Source of the DNA: UBA11475 sp902486425
GTDB taxonomy: Bacteria; Bacillota; Clostridia; Christensenellales; Borkfalkiaceae
NCBI GenBank assembly: GCA_902486425.1
Contig: CABTOK010000007.1
Coordinates: forward strand, 248,001 to 312,000
Direction: 5' to 3'
DNA: 64,000 bases
In this document: piece by piece, positions 33,824-43,194 of the stretch
Layout: each line of letters starts with the position of its first letter
How positions within the stretch are numbered: position 1 is the stretch's first letter
Notes under the pieces: generated by a model
Databases searched by the model: none
The model's input: only the letters and a program-made list of their open reading frames with translations
What the model was told of the DNA's origin: nothing
Translations under genes and position numbers: made by a program

Positions 33824-35360
33824 CGGAAAATTGCTCGTCGAAAAACTCGTTCGTTACGCTAAGGCTCATTTAGGACTTAACGATCTCGACGTTATTTACA
33901 AACGTAACGAACTGTTAAAAGCCTTCGGACTCGATTCGGCGTATACGGGAGATGAAGATATTTCTTACGTCGATAATCTTACCGTTCCCGACGAACTCGT
34001 AGCCGAAACAGAAACGTACGGCGAAGAAAACAACCTTTTGAAAGACGGTCTTAAAAATCTTTTTTCGACCTACGTTTTCGGTATTCTGACGCCGCTTCCT
34101 TCGGTAGTCAACGAAAAGTTTTATAAAATAAGGAAAGAAGAAGGCGCGCAGAAGGCTTGCGACTATCTTTACGACCTTTCTATAAAGAACAACTACGTTC
34201 AGAAGACGGCTATAAGCCGCAACCTTTTCTGGGAATATAAAGACGGCGACAACGTTCTCGAAATAACTATCAACTTGTCCAAACCGGAAAAGGACAATAA
34301 GGAAATAGCTAAGCTTTTAAGTCTCCCTAAAAAGACGGTAAAGTATCCCGCGTGCGCTCTCTGCAAAGAGAACGAAGGATTCGAAGGCTCGGCTACTCAT
34401 CCAGCGAGAGAAAATATAAGAACGATTTCGTTAACGTTAGACGGCGAACCGTGGTTCGTTCAGTATTCTCCTTACGGATATTATAACGAACATTGCATCG
34501 TTATAAATAAAGAGCATACCCCGATGAAAATAACCGAAGGCACAGTAAGAAAGCTTATAGACTTCGTGGATATTTTCCCGAACTATATGGCGGGTTCGAA
34601 CGCGGCTCTTCCGATCGTCGGCGGATCTATACTTAACCACGAGCATTATCAGGGCGGCGGACACGTTATGCCCATGCAGAAGGCTCCCGTAAAAAAATAT
34701 TATAAATCGGAAAAATATAAAGACGTTAAAATAGGCAGAGTAAAGTGGTATAACAGCGTTATAAGACTTTCTTCCGAAAACAAAGCCGAACTTACCGCTC
34801 TCGCCGGCGAAATCATAAGAACGTGGGGAAATTATTCCCGTCCCGAATGTGAAATTTTATCGCATACGGGAGACGTTCCGCACAATACGCTTTCGCCGAT
34901 TATCAGAAAGAACGGCGACGAGTATATACTCGACATGATTTTAAGGAACAACCGCACGAACGAAACGTATCCCGACGGCATATTCCACGCTCATCCCGAA
35001 TATCACAATATCAAAAAAGAGGGAATAGGTCTTATAGAAGCGATGGGACTTTTCATTCTTCCCGCAAGACTTAAAAAGCAGCTCGACATGATAGCGGATA
35101 TTCTTTGCGGCAACGCAGAATATAACGAAGCCGAACTTAATAAAGAAGACAATTACCTTTACGTTCACAGAAACATGATAAAAGAGCTTATGTCTTCGGT
35201 AAAAGTTAACGGTAAAGAAGAAGCCGTAGCGGCGGTTAAAGACAAGGTAAACAATATCTGCAAAAATATTTTAAATAATACGGCTGTGTTCAAAAACGAC
35301 GAAATCGGCGAAAACGGTTTCGAAGACTTTATGAAAGCCGTAAAAACGGAGGAATTATGA
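33816..35360 (+). CDS. galT: UDP-glucose--hexose-1-phosphate uridylyltransferase, class II
   Basis: 514 residues, the size of the Firmicute GalT class that differs from E. coli GalT. Active-site region ILNHEHYQGGGHVMPM, with further conserved PYGYYNEHCIV and NNRTNETYPDGIFHAHPEYH. Converts galactose 1-phosphate and UDP-glucose to UDP-galactose and glucose 1-phosphate (Leloir pathway). Overlaps the preceding and following genes by 8 and 4 nt, so the three are coupled. No galactokinase gene is present in the window. Confidence 0.95.
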   Translation: MIDGKLLVEKLVRYAKAHLGLNDLDVIYKRNELLKAFGLDSAYTGDEDISYVDNLTVPDELVAETETYGEENNLLKDGLKNLFSTYVFGILTPLPSVVNEKFYKIRKEEGAQKACDYLYDLSIKNNYVQKTAISRNLFWEYKDGDNVLEITINLSKPEKDNKEIAKLLSLPKKTVKYPACALCKENEGFEGSATHPARENIRTISLTLDGEPWFVQYSPYGYYNEHCIVINKEHTPMKITEGTVRKLIDFVDIFPNYMAGSNAALPIVGGSILNHEHYQGGGHVMPMQKAPVKKYYKSEKYKDVKIGRVKWYNSVIRLSSENKAELTALAGEIIRTWGNYSRPECEILSHTGDVPHNTLSPIIRKNGDEYILDMILRNNRTNETYPDGIFHAHPEYHNIKKEGIGLIEAMGLFILPARLKKQLDMIADILCGNAEYNEAELNKEDNYLYVHRNMIKELMSSVKVNGKEEAVAAVKDKVNNICKNILNNTAVFKNDEIGENGFEDFMKAVKTEEL

Positions 35361-36370
35361 ATATTTTAGTAACAGGCGGCGCGGGCTACATAGGAACCCA
35401 CACCATGGTCAAACTTCTTGAAGCCGGTCATTCGGTCGTATGCGTGGACGATCTTTCGAACTCCAAGACCGTAGCGGTTAAAAGAGTTGAAGAAATTACG
35501 GGTAAAAAAGTAGTTTTCTATAAAGCCGACGTCAGAGACAGAGAAGCCATGAACAAGGTTTTCAAAGAAAACAAAATCGACTCCGTAATCAATTTTGCGG
35601 GATATAAAGCGGTAGGCGAATCCTGCGCGAAGCCCATCGAATATTACGATAACAATATTTACGGCATGCTCGTCCTTATCGAAACCATGCGCGCTCACGG
35701 CGTAAAGAGCCTTGTATTCTCTTCGTCCGCGACAGTTTACGGTAATCCGCACACCGTTCCGATAACAGAGGATTTCCCGCTTTCCACTTCGAATCCGTAC
35801 GGTTCGACCAAACTTTTCATCGAATATATTCTTAAAGATCTTTATAAAGCCGATAAAGAATTCAATATCGCTATTTTAAGATATTTCAACCCGATCGGAG
35901 CTCATCCTTCGGGACTTATCGGCGAAGATCCGAATGGTATTCCGAATAATCTTTGCCCGTATATCACCAAGGTCTGCGTAGGCAAACTTCCTTATGTAAA
36001 CGTATTCGGCAACGATTATCCCACTCCCGACGGAACTGGCGTAAGAGACTACATACACGTCGACGACCTTGCGGAAGGACATGTTCTTGCGGTTAACAAA
36101 CTTGCCGAAAAGCCCGGTCTTTTCATCGCAAATCTCGGTACCGGCAAAGGATACAGCGTTCTCGAAATAATAAACGCTTTCTCCAAGGCTTTGGGAAGAG
36201 AAATCCCGTATAAGATAACGGCTCGTCGTCCCGGCGATATTCCCGCGTGTTACGCCGATCCGTCTTATGCGGAAAAATATCTCGGATTTAAAGCGAAGAG
36301 AACTCTGGACGATATGTGCAGAGATTCTTTGAACTGGCAGATGAAGAATCCGAACGGTTACGAAGAATAA
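35357..36370 (+). CDS. galE: UDP-glucose 4-epimerase
   Basis: 337 residues. NAD site TGGAGYIGTH, catalytic serine in FSSSATVYG and Tyr/Lys in NPYGSTKLF; further GalE blocks RYFNPIGAHPSG and GTGVRDYIHVDDL. Interconverts UDP-glucose and UDP-galactose for the Leloir pathway or for surface polysaccharides. Start overlaps galT stop as ATGA. Terminator follows. Confidence 0.96.
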   Translation: MNILVTGGAGYIGTHTMVKLLEAGHSVVCVDDLSNSKTVAVKRVEEITGKKVVFYKADVRDREAMNKVFKENKIDSVINFAGYKAVGESCAKPIEYYDNNIYGMLVLIETMRAHGVKSLVFSSSATVYGNPHTVPITEDFPLSTSNPYGSTKLFIEYILKDLYKADKEFNIAILRYFNPIGAHPSGLIGEDPNGIPNNLCPYITKVCVGKLPYVNVFGNDYPTPDGTGVRDYIHVDDLAEGHVLAVNKLAEKPGLFIANLGTGKGYSVLEIINAFSKALGREIPYKITARRPGDIPACYADPSYAEKYLGFKAKRTLDDMCRDSLNWQMKNPNGYEE

Positions 36371-36385
36371 TTTAAAATAAATCGA

Positions 36386-36428
36386 AATAAAAAAGCGTCC
36401 TTGCGGTATACCGCCGGGGCGTTTTTTT
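36386..36428 (+). terminator. Intrinsic terminator after galE
   Basis: Long imperfect hairpin around CGTCC-TTGCGGTATACCGC-CGGGGCG preceded by A6 and followed by T8. Confidence 0.82.
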
Positions 36429-36537
36429 TCTGTAAAAATTTTTTATAGGATAATTTGATTAAAATTACATATTTTATGCTTTATTTTGCCGATAAACAGT
36501 CTTTTTATAATGGTATAATCGCAGAAAAGGAGTAAAT

Positions 36538-37818
36538 ATGACCGATATAAAAAGGAAAAACAGACTGCTTTATATTTTTGAAGCGGCACTCGAATATTTC
36601 GTTACGATTTCGGTGTCTGGCGCATATCTCGCATACCTTACGACCGCGCTGAAAATCCCGGACGCTCTTACGGGCGTACTTACGTCGTTCGTGAGTTTAG
36701 GATGCGTTTTTCAGATACTTTCGACATTTTTGAAGGGCGATGCGAAAAAAAATACCGTTATCTTTCATCTTATAAACGAACTTTCTTTCGTTCTGCTGTA
36801 TTTTTCGCCGTTTCTGCCGTTCGGCGATACTTTTAAAGCGATAATATTCACGGCGTTTTTATTTATCGGTTTTGCGCTTAACAATCTGATAAATCCACTG
36901 AAAACAGAATGGTATATGCAATCGGTAGATATGGATAAAAGGGGAGTTTTTACGGCGAATAAGGAGATCGTTTCGCTTGTTTTTGGCATGATATATTCGC
37001 TTGTTCTCGGATATATTTTTGACCTTTTTAAAGCGAAAGGAGATACGGAAGGCGCTCTTTTTACCGTCGGAATAATTCTTTTTACGGTTACGGCGTCGCA
37101 CTCGGTCGTTATGGCGATTTCAGAACGAACTTACGGAGAGATTTTGACAAAAGACGGTTCCGACAAAACGAAGGTAAAAAATAAGCGACAGGCGATAAAA
37201 AATCTTCTGAAAGAAAAGAATTTTATAAAGGTAGTCGCTATGATAATGTTATGGCGGGCGGTTATGTATTCTACCGTTCCGTTTTTCGGAACGTATCAGA
37301 TAAAGGAATTGGGGTTTTCGATGACGTTTGTTTCTGTCTTAGCCGTTATTTATGCGATCGTAAGGGCGGTTTTTGAGCGTCCGCTCGGTAAAATAGCCGA
37401 TAAAAAGGGATTCGCCGTAATGCTTAACGTATGTTACGGCGCAGAGATTGCGGCTCTTGCCGTTGCGGTATTCACTCGCCCCGTAAACGGCAGAATACTT
37501 TATACGGTTTACTATATTCTGCACGCGATATGTTGCGCGGGAATTTCGAGCGGAGAACTTAATATAGTTTACGATTACGTAAAACAGGAAGAAAGAACGG
37601 CTGCTTTAGCGATAAAATCCGCAGTAGCCGGGATATCGGGTTTTTTATCGACGCTTATATTGAGTCCGGTTGTTTCGGCTATTCAGAAACACGGTTTTAA
37701 GCTATTCGGCGTAAACGTTTACGCGCAACAAGTAACTTCTTTTATCGGGCTTGTTTCAGCTATCGCATTAGTCGTCTATAACGTTGTCGTTATACAAAAA
37801 ATCGAGAGAAGGATTTGA
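36538..37818 (+). CDS. MFS transporter
   Basis: 426 residues with 12 predicted membrane segments and a central charged loop (about residues 205-225). No signature pins down the substrate. SD AAAAGGAG. The AraC-type gene lies convergent and the two coding regions overlap by 51 bp at their 3' ends, so the regulator may be functionally paired with the transporter, or merely interfere with it. Confidence 0.85.
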   Translation: MTDIKRKNRLLYIFEAALEYFVTISVSGAYLAYLTTALKIPDALTGVLTSFVSLGCVFQILSTFLKGDAKKNTVIFHLINELSFVLLYFSPFLPFGDTFKAIIFTAFLFIGFALNNLINPLKTEWYMQSVDMDKRGVFTANKEIVSLVFGMIYSLVLGYIFDLFKAKGDTEGALFTVGIILFTVTASHSVVMAISERTYGEILTKDGSDKTKVKNKRQAIKNLLKEKNFIKVVAMIMLWRAVMYSTVPFFGTYQIKELGFSMTFVSVLAVIYAIVRAVFERPLGKIADKKGFAVMLNVCYGAEIAALAVAVFTRPVNGRILYTVYYILHAICCAGISSGELNIVYDYVKQEERTAALAIKSAVAGISGFLSTLILSPVVSAIQKHGFKLFGVNVYAQQVTSFIGLVSAIALVVYNVVVIQKIERRI

Positions 37819-38646
37819 TTTATAGCGGGCGGGAGTAACTCCGAAACGTAACTTGAACAGCCTTATAAAATTCGAACAGTCGGAAAATCCGGCTTCTTCC
37901 GCCGCGGAGTAAACGCTCGATCCGCTTTTTAAAAGCTTTCTCGCAAACGAAAGTTTTTTCGACTCGAGATAGACTTTTGGCGAAACGTGCAGATGTTTAT
38001 TAAAAAGTCTCGAAAGCGATGAACGCGATATAAAATATTTTTCGGTAATTTCTCCGACTGATTTTATTGTCGCAAAGTTAGCCGAAATATAGTCCAGAAC
38101 GTTTTTTAACACAGTGGGATAAGGAGCGATTCCGTTGTCGTTTTCGTCGGCGACGGCAAGCGCGGAGTGGATTAAACCGAGTATGTAAATCAAAATAACG
38201 TATTCGGAATATTTATCGCGTGCCTCTGCCGCGGTTTCAAGTTTTTTAAGCTGAAAAATAAGTTCTTTCTTTTTATCTTCCGTAAGAACTATATGGCGTT
38301 TATCGGTTTTAAAAAAATCGCCGAATAAAAATTTGCTGTTCGGATCGAACCATATGCACGCGTGAGCGTGGGGAGATATAGATTCTCTGAGACAATGATG
38401 CAGTTCGTCCGGCATCGAAATAACCGCGTCGCCTGCATTTAAACGATAAATTCTGTTTTCAACCGAAAAAGACGATTCGCCTTCCAGTAAAAAATATATT
38501 TCGACGGTATCGTGAATGTGCGGCGAGTAGCGGACGGGCGGATTTTCGGAATTATCCGAATCGACGTAAAAAGCCGCTTCGAAGTCTTTGTTGTCCCTTA
38601 CGGTAATAGTTGTTTTCGGGTGAGATCGTCCGTTTAAGTTTTTCAT
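37768..38646 (-). CDS. AraC family transcriptional regulator with cupin sensor domain
   Basis: 292 residues. The N-terminal half is a cupin-like AraC-binding domain (YSPHIHDTVEIYFLLEGESS and GDAVISMPDELHH); the C-terminal half holds two helix-turn-helix units (YFISRSSLSRLFNKHLHVSP and AAEEAGFSDCSNFIRLFKLR, ending GVTPARYK). Such proteins usually activate sugar uptake or use genes. A consensus-like promoter drives it. The last 17 codons lie inside the convergent MFS gene. Confidence 0.92.
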   Translation of the reverse strand: MKNLNGRSHPKTTITVRDNKDFEAAFYVDSDNSENPPVRYSPHIHDTVEIYFLLEGESSFSVENRIYRLNAGDAVISMPDELHHCLRESISPHAHACIWFDPNSKFLFGDFFKTDKRHIVLTEDKKKELIFQLKKLETAAEARDKYSEYVILIYILGLIHSALAVADENDNGIAPYPTVLKNVLDYISANFATIKSVGEITEKYFISRSSLSRLFNKHLHVSPKVYLESKKLSFARKLLKSGSSVYSAAEEAGFSDCSNFIRLFKLRFGVTPARYKSNPSLDFLYNDNVIDD

Positions 38647-38683
38647 ATTTTCTCCGCTTATATTTATAATGTTTTATATTAAA

Positions 38684-38712
38684 ATTATACTTTATATAAA
38701 AACTCAGGTCAA
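38684..38712 (-). promoter_or_regulatory. Sigma-A promoter of the AraC-type gene
   Basis: Minus strand TTGACC, 17 nt, TATAAT. Confidence 0.8.
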
Positions 38713-38977
38713 CGCGTTTTGAACAAAAAAGAATATAAAAGGCTTAAAAACTAAATTTTTATTGATTTTAAGCTATTGAAAACGGCTCCGCCGATAAAGC
38801 GGAACCATTTTCATATAAAACGTTTAAATAGAGGGAAGAATGATCTTTTTTATAAGCGGCTCGCCGCCGCAGTCTATCAAACGGGGTATATATATTAAAA
38901 GCGGTTATAAATTTATGATTATAAACCGCGGAAATTCGGTTAATTACTGCGGATTTATTCCGCGCGTAACTTTTTGG
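38713..38977. other. Gap between AraC-type gene and micro-ORF
   Basis: No gene is supported. An imperfect hairpin at 38776-38812 (GAAAACGGCTCCGC with GCGGAACCATTTTC) is a candidate minus-strand terminator for the YgjV-like gene and micro-ORF; its T run is only four. A second hairpin GCGGTT/AACCGC lies near 38902-38930. Confidence 0.4.
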
Positions 38978-39046
38978 TTAACGATTCTTGGTAAGGTCGT
39001 ATTCACACATAGCAAGAACGTTGATCATGTAAGTGTTGTCGTTCAT
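38978..39046 (-). CDS. Micro-ORF of 22 codons with strong Shine-Dalgarno
   Basis: Encodes MNDNTYMINVLAMCEYDLTKNR. The ATG is preceded, 7 nt upstream, by AAAGGAGG, one of the strongest ribosome sites in the window, and the ORF lies 18 nt after the stop of the YgjV-like gene in the same direction. No family was recognised. It may be a small protein or the intact start of a gene whose rest is lost. Confidence 0.45.
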   Translation of the reverse strand: MNDNTYMINVLAMCEYDLTKNR

Positions 39047-39064
39047 AAAGATGCCTCCTTTAAT

Positions 39065-39610
39065 TTATTTTGTTTTTAAGCCGGCGTTTTCTGGTATCTG
39101 ATTTTTCTTTTTGAAATCGTATCTGAAATACGCTATGGCTATAGAACACAAACCGAACGTTTCGGTAAGGATTCCCGCAAAAGAACTCGATATTCCGTCG
39201 TAAATCATCCAGAGTAAGCAGGACGGAATAGTGAAGATTCTTACATACTTCGGGTTTTTAATAGCAAACGCAAAGGTTGTGCAGAGCTTGCCGAGAATGG
39301 GGAGAATAGATATATAACCTTCCCACGTGAACGCGCCCGCCGCGATCATTATGACGGAGAAGATAGCTACGAAAGGTTTTACGTTTTTGCCTTTCGCAAC
39401 CAATCTCGAAAACGTCATGTTTCTCGTGATGCCGATAACGTTCATCGCAAGTCCCGTGTAAGAACCTAAAAGTAAAAACTGCAAAGCGAAAGTTGATTCG
39501 GAAAGCGTTTTCATAAGCATAATTCCTTTATGCTTATTCATCTGGTAAGAAACGATGCCGAATATTATTCCGATAATGCCGATAATCTGAATGAATACCT
39601 TGTAAAACAT
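39065..39610 (-). CDS. YgjV family membrane protein
   Basis: 181 residues from the ATG after GGAGG; ten earlier in-frame residues have no ribosome site. About five or six membrane segments, beginning MFYKVFIQIIGIIGIIFGIV, with the basic loop SRLVAKGKNVKP. It resembles the YgjV inner-membrane family, of unknown function. Stands with the 22-codon micro-ORF downstream. Confidence 0.78.
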   Translation of the reverse strand: MFYKVFIQIIGIIGIIFGIVSYQMNKHKGIMLMKTLSESTFALQFLLLGSYTGLAMNVIGITRNMTFSRLVAKGKNVKPFVAIFSVIMIAAGAFTWEGYISILPILGKLCTTFAFAIKNPKYVRIFTIPSCLLWMIYDGISSSFAGILTETFGLCSIAIAYFRYDFKKKNQIPENAGLKTK

Positions 39611-39787
39611 TTTTCGTTCCTCCGCTTGCTTTTTTATCATCTACAGTTTATAATAAATATGCAAATAATCAAAATAAAAGTTAAATAAAATTATATTTGC
39701 TCATAATTCGGTCAAAAGTCCAAAATATGCTTGTATTATTGCATAAAATGAGCAAAAAGATGATTTTTTTTGATAAGGAGCCGAAAA

Positions 39788-40537
39788 ATGAAAGAAAAGA
39801 ACAGAAATGCGGAAATTCTGAAACTATTGCAAACAAAAGAGTACATGAGAGTGGAAGAACTTGCCAACGTTCTGTCGGTAAGTCCGTCTTCGGTAAGAAG
39901 AACTTTAAACGAACTCGAAGATAAGGGACTTATAAAAAGAACGCACGGCGGTGCGAATATAATAGACGCCAACAATCTGACGCCGAGTTTCACTTACCGT
40001 ACACACCAGAACGTCTTCGAAAAAAAGATAATCGCGTTAAAAGCCATAAAACTTATAAAAGAAGGCGACGTGATATTTATCGATGCGTCGACTTCGGCGT
40101 ACTTTATGGTCGAATACCTTTCGGAATTCGACAACATAAGAGTAATAACTAACGGTATAGACACGTTGTCGCTTTTATCAAAGTACGGTATACCGGCGAT
40201 TTCTACCGGCGGCAGTGTTTCAAAAACGACGAAATCGGCTCTCGTCGGCCCTTATGCCGAAAATCTTATTGAAACCATTCATGCGAACATTGCGTTTTTC
40301 TCGGCGCAGTCTATGACTAAAGACGGCGTTATTTACGACAGCTATGACGGCGAAACGAATATTGTAAGAAGAATGATGCAGAATTCTTCGAGAAAGGTTT
40401 TCCTGTGCGACAGCACCAAGCTCGGAAAAATTTCGCCTTATAAGCTTTGCGGCGTAGACGAAGTGGACGATATTATCTGTAACGAAGATATTTCGAGCTT
40501 TTTTAATATCAGACACAACGTAAATATTATATATTAA
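39788..40537 (+). CDS. DeoR/GlpR family transcriptional regulator
   Basis: 249 residues from the ATG after AAGGAG. N-terminal winged helix (LLQTKEYMRVEELANVLSVS, SSVRRTLNELEDKGLIKRTHGG) followed by the sugar-phosphate sensing domain (IDASTSAYFMVEYL, VITNGIDTLSLL). Members repress carbohydrate genes and respond to phosphorylated sugars. It sits alone, divergent from the YgjV-like gene, with its own terminator; target unknown. Confidence 0.93.
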   Translation: MKEKNRNAEILKLLQTKEYMRVEELANVLSVSPSSVRRTLNELEDKGLIKRTHGGANIIDANNLTPSFTYRTHQNVFEKKIIALKAIKLIKEGDVIFIDASTSAYFMVEYLSEFDNIRVITNGIDTLSLLSKYGIPAISTGGSVSKTTKSALVGPYAENLIETIHANIAFFSAQSMTKDGVIYDSYDGETNIVRRMMQNSSRKVFLCDSTKLGKISPYKLCGVDEVDDIICNEDISSFFNIRHNVNIIY

Positions 40538-40562
40538 AACGATATTAAATAAAATAAAACAT

Positions 40563-40599
40563 AAAAAAGCGGAGAGTCGTAAAAACTCTCCGCTTTTTT
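40563..40599. terminator. Intrinsic terminator after DeoR-type gene
   Basis: Stem AAAAGCGGAGAGT/ACTCTCCGCTTTT, 7-nt loop, then T run; also fits the minus-strand operon that ends at 40673. Confidence 0.9.
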
Positions 40600-40672
40600 A
40601 GGGGTTAAAAGGGTTTGAAAACAAAAATGTCTTCAAGGAATGAGCAAATTTAATTTATATTTTTACAGAGAG

Positions 40673-40999
40673 TTACTTATTCTCTCCGTAAATTTCTTTG
40701 GCATAGTTGAATGCCGCCCATGCTTTCGGCCAGCCTGCGTAGAATGCAAGGTGGGTGAGAGCTTCAGCCATTTCGGCTTTTGTAACGCCGTTTTCTTTAG
40801 CGTGTATAATGTGATATTTTAAGGAATTGTCGGTAATTCCGCTCGCCATAAGTGCGGCTACCGTTATAAGACTTCTGTCTCTTGCCGATAACTTATCTTC
40901 CCTTGACCATACTTCGCCGAATAAAACGTCGTCGTTGAGTTCCGCGAATTTCGGTGCGAATTCGCCGAGAGAGTCGTGTCCTGCCGTTTGTTTTTTCAT
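40673..40999 (-). CDS. Carboxymuconolactone decarboxylase family protein
   Basis: 108 residues. CMD fold with the conserved LSARDRSLITVAALMASG and KYHIIHAKENGVTKAEMAEAL. It has no cysteine at all, so it lacks the CxxC of AhpD-type peroxide reductases. Function is uncertain; small CMD proteins beside cupin and flavodoxin genes are frequent in gut Firmicutes. Probably last gene of the flavodoxin-cupin-CMD operon; starts 63 bp after the cupin gene. Confidence 0.9.
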   Translation of the reverse strand: MKKQTAGHDSLGEFAPKFAELNDDVLFGEVWSREDKLSARDRSLITVAALMASGITDNSLKYHIIHAKENGVTKAEMAEALTHLAFYAGWPKAWAAFNYAKEIYGENK

Positions 41000-41062
41000 A
41001 TTGGCTCCTTTTTACTATATAAAGTCCGTAATTTTATTTTTTATCGCAAAAGTTTTTTTATT

Positions 41063-41497
41063 TCAAAGTTTATCGTATTCTTCATCCGATACTTTTTCGC
41101 CCCATTCGGTTTTTGTGCTTTCACCGGGAACTTCGATCGCAATATGAGAGAACCATTTATCCTTTTTTGCACCGTGCCAATGTTTTACATTCGCCGGTAT
41201 GGTAATTACGGTGCCGGGAACGAGCGAAACGGGTGATTTGCCTTTTTCGACGTACCAGCCTTCGCCCGCAGTGCAGACTAAAATCTGCCCGCCGCCCTTC
41301 GTTGCATGGTGAATATGCCAGTCGTTGCGGCAACCCGGTTCGAAAGTTATGTTAGCAAGAAATAACCCGCATGTAGGATCGGTAAGGGGATTAAGGTATG
41401 AGTTGCCCGTAAAAAATTTTGCGTACGCTTCGTTATCTTTCCCGAGCCCGAATACATTTTCTTTTTCAAAAGCTTCTTTATAAGATTTATTTTCCAT
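41063..41497 (-). CDS. Cupin domain protein
   Basis: 144 residues from the ATG; an upstream in-frame GTG adds three residues without better support. Cupin metal motif: WHIHHATKGGGQ then GTVITIPANVKHWHG. The end (GEKVSDEEYDKL) matches small cupins often fused or linked to CMD proteins. Likely binds a divalent metal; reaction unknown. Confidence 0.9.
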   Translation of the reverse strand: MENKSYKEAFEKENVFGLGKDNEAYAKFFTGNSYLNPLTDPTCGLFLANITFEPGCRNDWHIHHATKGGGQILVCTAGEGWYVEKGKSPVSLVPGTVITIPANVKHWHGAKKDKWFSHIAIEVPGESTKTEWGEKVSDEEYDKL

Positions 41498-41546
41498 AAC
41501 AATCACTCTTTTAATATATTTTATTTTACATAAATAGTGAACGTAA

Positions 41547-42059
41547 TTATTTTAACTCCGAGAGAAATTTTTTAAGTTCCGCTTCGGATGTCTTTGCCCT
41601 GGAACCGTAGATAGCGAATCCGTTTTTAACGTCAGCCGTTTTTACGATCGATTTTATGTCCTGTACGCTTCTTCCGAGTCCGCTGCCTTCGTGCGTGCAG
41701 AATGGGATAATCGTTTTCCCTGTGAAGTCGTAGCTGTCGAGGAAAGTTTTAACGGCCATCGGGACCGTTCCCCAATAGTTTGGGTAGCCGAGAAAAATTA
41801 CGTCGTAGTCCGAAATATCGGTTAAATAATCGGTAAGTGCGGGACGGGCGTTCGACTGCTGATCTCGTTTCGCTTCTTCGATACAGTCGTTATAAGATTT
41901 CGAATAGGGGATTTTTTGCTCGATTTTGAATAAATCGGCGTCGGTGAGTTTTTTAAGAGTTTCGGCTAATACCTCGGTATTGCCTTTGCTGATGTATTTA
42001 AGGCTTCCTCTTACGTAATTTTCGTCCGCACGCGAATAATATGCTATAAGCTGTTTCAT
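41547..42059 (-). CDS. Flavodoxin
   Basis: 170 residues. FMN-binding fold with YYSRADENY and KGNTEVLAE near the phosphate site, then DVIFLGYPNYWGTVPMAVKTFLD and CTHEGSGLGRS. Carries electrons in the cytoplasm. First gene of the set, divergent from a LysR-type regulator whose likely operator overlaps its promoter. Confidence 0.93.
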   Translation of the reverse strand: MKQLIAYYSRADENYVRGSLKYISKGNTEVLAETLKKLTDADLFKIEQKIPYSKSYNDCIEEAKRDQQSNARPALTDYLTDISDYDVIFLGYPNYWGTVPMAVKTFLDSYDFTGKTIIPFCTHEGSGLGRSVQDIKSIVKTADVKNGFAIYGSRAKTSEAELKKFLSELK

Positions 42060-42113
42060 TTTGTACCTTCTTGAAAGCTTCTTTTTAAAAGAAGCAACAT
42101 AATTTTTATTTCA

Positions 42114-42125
42114 CTATAATTATAG
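42114..42125. promoter_or_regulatory. Palindromic operator over the flavodoxin promoter
   Basis: CTATAATTATAG, a perfect 12-bp palindrome flanked by GTG and TGA. The minus-strand -10 box TATAAT (42119-42124) lies inside it, with a poor -35 (TTCACG) 17 nt upstream, as expected for an activator-dependent promoter. Candidate binding site for the divergent LysR protein. Confidence 0.45.
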
Positions 42126-42136
42126 CACTTATTTGT

Positions 42137-42165
42137 TTGACCGTGAATAACTTGTTTGTTATAAT
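42137..42165 (+). promoter_or_regulatory. Sigma-A promoter of the LysR-type gene
   Basis: TTGACC, 17 nt, TATAAT, 46 nt before the start codon. Confidence 0.75.
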
Positions 42166-42211
42166 CGTATTAACAAAGGGTTTATACTTTTTATTAAAAC
42201 AGGGGGTAATT

Positions 42212-43111
42212 ATGTACGATCCGTTACTTAACGCTTTTATAGCCGTCGCAGACGAAGGAAGCTTTACTAAAGCGTCGGAAAAACTTTACGTTTCGCCTAC
42301 GGGCGTTATGAAAAAGATAAACGCTCTCGAGGATAATCTCGGAGTAAAATTGTTTTCGAGAACTGCTTCTGGCGTCGCTCTCACGCCTGCCGGTAAAGTT
42401 ATTTACCGCGATGCGAAATTCATGATGGATTTTTCTAAAAAATCCATTGCCGAAGCTAAAGCTGCCGAAACACGGTACGATACGACTTTTTGCGTAGGAA
42501 CGTCGCTGCTTAATCCCGCAAAACCTTTTATGGATTTATGGTACGAAACGAGTAAAGACTTCCCTGACTATAAACTTCATCTCGTTCCGTTCGAAGACGA
42601 CGGCGACGGAATAGTGTCGGTTATAGGAGACATAGGCAAAAAATTTGACTTTATCATTGGCGTCTGTGATTCGAAAACATGGACTTCGCTCTGTAACTTT
42701 TTGCCGTTTGGAAGATATAAAAAGATGATAGCGATACCAAGGGATCATCGTCTCGCATGTAAAACGAGCGTAAAAATCGAAGACCTTTACGGCGAAACTC
42801 TTATGATGGTAAAAAGCGGAGATTCGGACGTCAACGATTATATAAGACATGATATAGAAACAAACCATCCTGCAATAAAAATTGAAGATCAGCCGTTTTT
42901 TTACGATATTTCGGTATTTAATCGTGCTGTCGAAACCGGAAAGGTTTTGCTTACGATCGAGTGCTGGGAGAATGTTCATCCCGCTCTCGTTACGGTTCCG
43001 GTCGAATGGGATTATTCCATTCCTTACGGTCTTTTATACGCTCACGATGCGCCCGAAGACGTTTTACGGTTTGTCGAAACAATAAGAAAAAAGAGGGAAA
43101 AGAAAGAGTAA
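42212..43111 (+). CDS. LysR family transcriptional regulator
   Basis: 299 residues from the ATG after AGGGGGT; the longer reading from 42137 runs through the promoter region. N-terminal helix-turn-helix DEGSFTKASEKLYVSPTGVMKKINALEDNLGVKLFSR, then an effector domain. Divergent from the flavodoxin operon, which is its likely target. Confidence 0.93.
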   Translation: MYDPLLNAFIAVADEGSFTKASEKLYVSPTGVMKKINALEDNLGVKLFSRTASGVALTPAGKVIYRDAKFMMDFSKKSIAEAKAAETRYDTTFCVGTSLLNPAKPFMDLWYETSKDFPDYKLHLVPFEDDGDGIVSVIGDIGKKFDFIIGVCDSKTWTSLCNFLPFGRYKKMIAIPRDHRLACKTSVKIEDLYGETLMMVKSGDSDVNDYIRHDIETNHPAIKIEDQPFFYDISVFNRAVETGKVLLTIECWENVHPALVTVPVEWDYSIPYGLLYAHDAPEDVLRFVETIRKKREKKE

Positions 43112-43194
43112 ACATTATATAGTTCATAAACAAAAAGTTAATAAAAAAGCGGAACGTAAAGTTCCGCTTTTTATGTGATTTTTAGTTTGAGTTA

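Noticed and set aside
36480..36540. Promoter for the MFS gene (TATAAT near 36503 and 36512)
   Set aside because: Two -10-like boxes are present but neither has a convincing -35 at 16-18 nt.
41960..41990. Fourth copy of the dispersed repeat (AATACCTCGGTATTGCC) in the flavodoxin gene
   Set aside because: It differs in the centre and right part and lies within conserved coding sequence, so it is probably chance similarity.
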